Source: Discostella pseudostelligera (taxonomy: Eukaryota > Bacillariophyta > Thalassiosirophyceae > Thalassiosirales > Thalassiosiraceae). From it: a DNA stretch of 22,794 bases. Numbering within the stretch: position 1 is the stretch's first letter; every line of letters starts with the position of its first letter. Where the stretch lies: the NCBI GenBank assembly GCA_036940085.1, contig JALLBK010000381.1:1-22794 (forward strand). The letters are read 5' to 3'. This document shows positions 18,592 to 22,794 of this stretch, one piece after another. The notes under the pieces were generated by a model. That model was not told where the DNA came from. It worked only from the letters and a program-made list of their open reading frames with translations, and did no database searches. Made by a program: the position numbers and the translations under genes.

Positions 18592-19737
18592 ATGTGCCCT
18601 CCTGCCGATACCATCAAGAAAGACAACACCTCGACCCTCAAGGCTCTCGTTGCCTTCTTCGGTCTCACCACGGTTGGATTGCTCGCCGCTACCATCGCCC
18701 TTGCGGTTCAGAACGGCAACAGCAATGATGCACCATCGTCGTCCTCCTCTTCTGCTCAAGCAACTCCAAGCGTCGACTACTTGGAACTCAAGTCCTCCTC
18801 CTCCTTCTTCTCCACCCCAAACAAAGACAATACCTGCGCCGGTGCGAAACTAGCCCTCGACAACAAACTATGCGCCGATCTCGAAGTAGCACCCCAAGCC
18901 GGTGCGAACATTACCAAGGGATACATTGGCGGTATGGATGTTGGCGATATTGAGCCCAATACCAAAGCCTACTTCCAAAGCAGCATGTGCCCCGTTAACG
19001 TTCATTGGCATTTGGGTGCCGAGCATTATTCCGTCGGTGAGTTTGATGAGAATGGTCACGGTCCTCACGATGGTGACGAACATGCTCATGTCCGTCAACT
19101 AGCCACGGAAGAGCATGCCGAAGTTCAAGATGGATATCGCTGCCACCATTATGATGCCAACGATGCCAAGTTTACCACTCCCTACAACTGGCAACACTGT
19201 GTAGGTATGGAAGTTGGTGAAACCTACGAAGTGCACTGGCCTCACTCGGCCGCCGGGGCATGCGGTACCGTCAATCAGTACCAAACACCCTTCTACGATG
19301 GTGTCTTTTGCAACTTGCCTCTCGAGACCTTCCAAACCTTGGGAGCACAAGATATTGCCTCAGCTGTGGGAGTGCACGGACAAGTCTTTACTATTGTCAA
19401 TGATGAATCCTACTTCTATCCCGATATGATCCGTGGTATGATTGTCGACAAGGAAATGGGACGGGATGTGAGCTACTACACCGGGTCTACCACCGGCGAA
19501 ACTCGTAATAATACTATGTGCTCTCAGTACACTCCCATTACCTGGCAAGTCGATCGCAAGTGTCACATGATTAGTGCCTCGAGCTTCGACAAGCTATGTT
19601 ATGATATGAAGATGCAAAGGGATGATATGAGTGATGATTTGCATGCTCATGGGTCGAGGGAGCTTGTGAGTGATGAACTTGCGGCGAATAATCAGTATTA
19701 TGTTGGAAATCGTATGAAGAAGAACCTTCGTGTTTAA
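18592..19737 (+). CDS. Delta-class carbonic anhydrase, membrane-anchored, 381 aa
   Basis: Catalyses CO2/bicarbonate interconversion for the diatom carbon-concentrating mechanism. It is a single exon. A short cytosolic tail is followed by one hydrophobic segment (~18-39, ALVAFFGLTTVGLLAATIAL) without an obvious cleavage site, then a Ser-rich linker: a type II anchor that would place the enzyme in the ER/periplasmic space. The catalytic domain carries the delta-CA hallmark CPVNVHWHLGAEH (C133-H145), then CHHYDANDAKFTTPYNWQHC (C184-C203) and YEVHWPHSAAGACG (H215, H218). These His residues are the likely zinc ligands; the exact three cannot be assigned by eye. C133, C184, C203 and others may form disulfides, fitting an extracytoplasmic site. 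The C-terminal ~60 residues are duplicated just downstream. Upstream CRE-like hexamers suggest CO2 or cAMP control. Confidence 0.9.
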   Translation: MCPPADTIKKDNTSTLKALVAFFGLTTVGLLAATIALAVQNGNSNDAPSSSSSSAQATPSVDYLELKSSSSFFSTPNKDNTCAGAKLALDNKLCADLEVAPQAGANITKGYIGGMDVGDIEPNTKAYFQSSMCPVNVHWHLGAEHYSVGEFDENGHGPHDGDEHAHVRQLATEEHAEVQDGYRCHHYDANDAKFTTPYNWQHCVGMEVGETYEVHWPHSAAGACGTVNQYQTPFYDGVFCNLPLETFQTLGAQDIASAVGVHGQVFTIVNDESYFYPDMIRGMIVDKEMGRDVSYYTGSTTGETRNNTMCSQYTPITWQVDRKCHMISASSFDKLCYDMKMQRDDMSDDLHAHGSRELVSDELAANNQYYVGNRMKKNLRV

Positions 19738-19899
19738 TCAGATTGTCATGTTGCCGATCGCAAGTATCGCATGATTAGTGCCTCAAGCGTCGATGGGCTA
19801 TGTTATGATTTGAAGATGCAACGGAATGGATCGAGGAAGCTTGTGAGTGATGAACTCGCGGTTGGAAATCGCATGAAGAAGTACCTCGTGTTTACATAA
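19738..19899 (+). pseudogene. In-frame duplicate of the delta-CA 3' end
   Basis: From 19756 the sequence repeats the delta-CA C-terminus (source from about 19552): DRKYRMISASSVDGLCYDLKM against DRKCHMISASSFDKLCYDMKM, then GSRKLVSDELA and VGNRMKK. It is in the same reading frame as the gene and stays open from the TAA at 19735 to TAA at 19897. The two obvious length differences from the parent look like multiples of three. It has no start of its own, so it is a partial tandem duplication unless reached by stop readthrough or splicing. Confidence 0.8.
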
Positions 19900-20495
19900 T
19901 CACATTGCCATGTTCCTGTACTTCCCTAACTCGAATAGGCAAATATTGTATGGCAATGTGCAACTGTTGAAACGCCTACTACTATATCCTCTGTTAATTC
20001 TATCACCTTTTGTAATACCGGAAGAATGACCTCAAGTATGTTTGTCGAATGGCGAGCGAAGAGAGGAGAGAGAGATTTCGGGAAGCTGTGGTGGTAGATG
20101 GTAGATAGAAATCTCGAGGCAGTGATCGTTATTGTTTTGTTGTTGCGGCTCATTATTCGAATCAACTCAATTGGTTTGTCACCGTGGCATCATTATCATC
20201 TCTGGAGGCAGCGATGCTTTGTTGTCGTTGCTCATTACATCCCTGCGCCCGATACAATGATTTTGTCATGATGTTGTCGTTTTGGCGACTGCCAGTGGAT
20301 TGTCGAAAAGTAGCGCACCAATTCAGTAATGGCGGTCACCGCAGTTGATCGACACAATCACGAAGAGAAGAGAGACATCTCTTCCTCAAATCAGCGATGG
20401 AGGACGTGATAGGTGTAGTTGCCGTTGTCGTTGCCGTTGCCCATTCCATATCTGTACCGCCGATGCTCATTTCGTCGCGCTATACAGTCAGTACA
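19900..20495. other. Intergenic between delta-CA relics, nothing recognised
   Basis: A mixed-composition stretch with no frame of recognisable content. I cannot find further delta-CA sequence here that would connect the two relics. Confidence 0.4.
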
Positions 20496-20615
20496 AATCC
20501 CATCTACAAGAGCGGCATGTGCCCCGTCAACGTTCATTGGCATTTGGGTGCCGAACACTATTCGTATGGACAGTACGATGAGAGTGGCGTTAGTCCGCAG
20601 AACACGGACAACCAG
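20496..20615 (+). pseudogene. Delta-CA core fragment
   Basis: About 40 codons reading NPIYKSGMCPVNVHWHLGAEH then YSYGQYDESG, holding the delta-CA signature. The DNA from about 20516 to 20566 is nearly identical to 18984-19032 of the intact gene, with mostly synonymous changes, while the flanks (NPIYKS, YGQYDESG) differ from it. There is no anchor before it and no CHHYD / VHWPHS after it, so it cannot make a carbonic anhydrase. It lies just beyond the stop of the convergent minus-strand gene at 20685. Confidence 0.8.
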
Positions 20616-20684
20616 AAGAATCGCGACATGAGCAGCGGCGTCATCTTTGGGGAGGTGGCTTCGTCCGTGTCAGGGAAATCGAAG

Positions 20685-22737
20685 TTATTCCGATGCTTCA
20701 TCCTCGTCGTCATCCCATCTACTACTACTGTCGTCCTCGGAACTGCTGCCAATACCAGAGTCCTCTTCATCCTCATCCTCATCATTGTAATTATGATCAG
20801 NTGTCGTCCTCGGAACTGCTGCCAATACCAGAGTCCTCTTCATCCTCATCCTCATCATTGTAATTATGATCAGCGCAAATAGAAGTATTATCAGTTTGGG
20901 AGTTGTATTGATTCAATAGAAGTGAGCAATTCTTTTTCGTGACGATCTCCTTCCTCTTCGGCGGCGGCTGCCGATGCAGCTGCTTCGGTGGTGATTTATT
21001 TCGTAGCGCATGACCCCACTCATCACTTCGTATGCCAAATGCGGCTTTACAAATTGGATGATCAAGAGATGAGGATGACAGAACAGCCTCTCTTAACCGT
21101 GACTGAATGACATGAAGAGATAGACGATAGCATATCCGATCGGCTGGGACATTGTCCTCGACACGTACACCACAAAATTCGCCCTCGTCGGCATTGAGCA
21201 ATACGGTGTACAATATCATTCTACTCACAACACCTTGTCCAATCATAGTAAGCTTCAGATGAATGATCTCACCTTCCATTTCAGTGTTGGAGCAGTCTTC
21301 CATTCTCACCAGAATGGGACAGTGAATAGCGAATGCAATATTTTCCTCTGTAATCGATACTATGTTCGGCGACGAATTTAGTTTGGTTGTAGGCTGCTTC
21401 TCCACCCAATATATTACCTTGTTCTCCGCTTGATTAAATGATATCGATCGAACAACGCCTTTATCAGCCATGAGATATTTCGAACATGGAATTGAATAAT
21501 GTATGTTGAACCAAACTGGACATCCAATGGGGTATTGAACACGGGATGGTGGCGGTGGTGCCACACGTGCGGGCGGTGTTGTCGTGACATCTTGCGGCAA
21601 CATGCCCGTAGGAGTACAAGCACTGTTGCATGGCTCATTCACGACATTCTTAGGATCCTTTCGAGATCGCAACGAATCCTCCTCTGGGAGGAAATCACGA
21701 TGATTGACTCTGTTTTCGTATTCCTCTATTTCATCATGATGATTGGCAATGTATTGGAGGATGCCACTCTCTAACTCTTCAGACATTGACCGTTCAGTAC
21801 CGCACCGATGAAATCCATACAAATCTTTCTCTGGGGCGCGACGTTCGATTCGTGGATTGTTAATTTTCGTCGCATCGCGAGGATTGGCCATCGATTGAAT
21901 GCCACTTTCAGCTTCATTGGACACTGCACATTCGACGCCACACCGATGTTGGGTGCGATGTTCGATACATAGATTGTTGATTTCCGTTGCTTCATGATGA
22001 TTGGCAAACGGTTGGATGCGACTTTCAACTACGTCGGATACTGCACATTTAGCATCAACATCTACTAAACACTCATACACATTATTCTCTTGGATATTGG
22101 CTTTGTTTCCCCCAATCGAATCTTGATAGTTGGTATTCTTTTGGCGGATCTCACGTTCAACTTCTTCCGACACTGAACATTTGGCACCACACCGATGAGA
22201 GACATCCATCTTTTTCTCTGGGATGCGGTAGTATTCGATACTTCTTGAATTGTTAATTTCAATTGCATCGTGATTGTTGGCAATGCCTCGTCTACACCTA
22301 TCACCTGCTTCGAACACTGAACATTCCTCATCATCACTATCAATTAAACTGATGACATCGCCAAAAATGGATCCTGATTTGTTTTTCATGTTGCGTGCCT
22401 CTGTAGTAGGATAATTAATAGCTGAAGCATCCCGATGCACAACAAATTCTTCGGTAGACGCTGGCTGGGCCCGCAATTGAAATTCTGTCCTTGAATATTT
22501 TTTCGAGGAATCAGCATCAGCATCATTTGACCGACGACGCTTCTCCCCCAACAACTCTCCTGAAGCAAAAAGATGACTCCTCCAAGGTGGAAGTGTTGGA
22601 GATGTCGTCGTCGTCGACGCCACTGCTGCTTTTTTGCACCGTTCGTTTTTTACTGCCAAATACTTCTTCACCAATTTGTTCACATCATGATTATGGCTAT
22701 GAGTGACACTTGATCGATGATGGACATTATTGCTCAT
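20685..22737 (-). CDS. Repeat protein with a SUMO-interaction-like motif and an acidic tail, ~659 aa after correction
   Basis: I do not recognise the family. As given, the frame breaks at the N (20801). Treating the 72-bp exact repeat plus N as an assembly duplication restores it and gives a stop at 20685 and a tail SSSRWDDDEDEASE. Order: a basic N-terminus with KRRR (67-69), a likely NLS; DVISLIDSDDEE (127-138), a good SUMO-interaction motif; five degenerate ~44-aa repeats (~139-348) built on HRCGxxCxVSEExES.I then ANHHxATEINNxxIExR; a Pro-rich linker (388-400); a globular part starting YPIGCPVWFNIHYSIPCSKYL (402-422) and running to ~570; and an acidic Asp/Glu/Ser C-terminus. A nuclear scaffold or SUMO-related role is inference. 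Only 57 bp of upstream sequence is visible. Confidence 0.75.
20729..20873. repeat. 72-bp perfect direct repeat separated by one N (assembly scar)
   Basis: 20729-20800 and 20802-20873 are identical over 72 bp, with the single N of the window at 20801 between them. Removing 73 bases (one copy plus N) puts the upstream frame of the minus-strand gene into the frame that ends at TTA (stop) 20685-20687. Confidence 0.9.
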
Positions 22738-22794
22738 GTTTTTCTCCGCATCGACTTTGCGTGAACATAGTAATGGCGATGATGATGATGATGA

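Noticed and set aside
20397..20882. 161-aa ORF as a second carbonic anhydrase
   Set aside because: Only ~40 codons are delta-CA-like; the rest is unrelated or runs through the antisense of the convergent gene and the duplicated scar.

Overview
The window reads as nuclear DNA of a photosynthetic stramenopile, most likely a centric diatom of the Thalassiosirales type. The clade is inference. The sequence evidence is a fucoxanthin-chlorophyll a/c light-harvesting gene with an ER-type presequence ending in an AFAP motif, a delta-class carbonic anhydrase, a diatom-style membrane LRR protein, nuclear-encoded plastid proteins, and short GT-AG introns (86 to 316 bp) inside densely packed genes.

Layout, left to right: an ankyrin-repeat protein (128-1354, +, 2 exons); a fucoxanthin-chlorophyll protein (1741-2641, +, 2 exons); a small plastid-directed protein of unknown function (3566-4346, +, 3 exons); a PHD-JmjC histone demethylase of the KDM2/KDM7 group (4939-6746, +, 2 exons); an ankyrin + PP2C phosphatase fusion (6953-10249 or 10441, -); an atypical fructose-1,6-bisphosphatase (10707-12432, +, 2 exons); a single-pass LRR receptor-like protein (12710-15513, -, 5 exons); a plastid membrane protein combining DUF3593-like and Ycf49/DUF2499-like parts (15872-17595, +, 2 exons); a membrane-anchored delta-carbonic anhydrase (18592-19737, +) followed by two delta-CA relics; and a repeat protein with a SUMO-interaction-like motif (20685-22737, -) whose 3' end is disturbed by an assembly scar.

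The genes are independent transcription units. Two divergent pairs (PP2C/FBPase and LRR/DUF3593) share bidirectional promoters. One E2F-like word (TTCCCGCCAAA / TTTGGCGGGAA and the TTCGCGCCAAAA form) recurs in five intergenic regions, several times as clusters or arrays. The delta-CA promoter lacks it and instead carries six TGACGT/TGACGC (CRE / CO2-cAMP-responsive-like) hexamers. These are the strongest regulatory signals in the window.

The points most worth a second look are: the in-frame duplicate of the delta-CA C-terminus directly after its stop codon; a separate delta-CA core fragment downstream; the delta-CA CRE cluster; the CACGTG + E2F tandem array in front of the demethylase; the FBPase homologue that has lost several canonical catalytic residues; and the 72-bp exact repeat around a single N, whose collapse restores a reading frame. 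I see no mobile element, CRISPR array, rRNA or tRNA.
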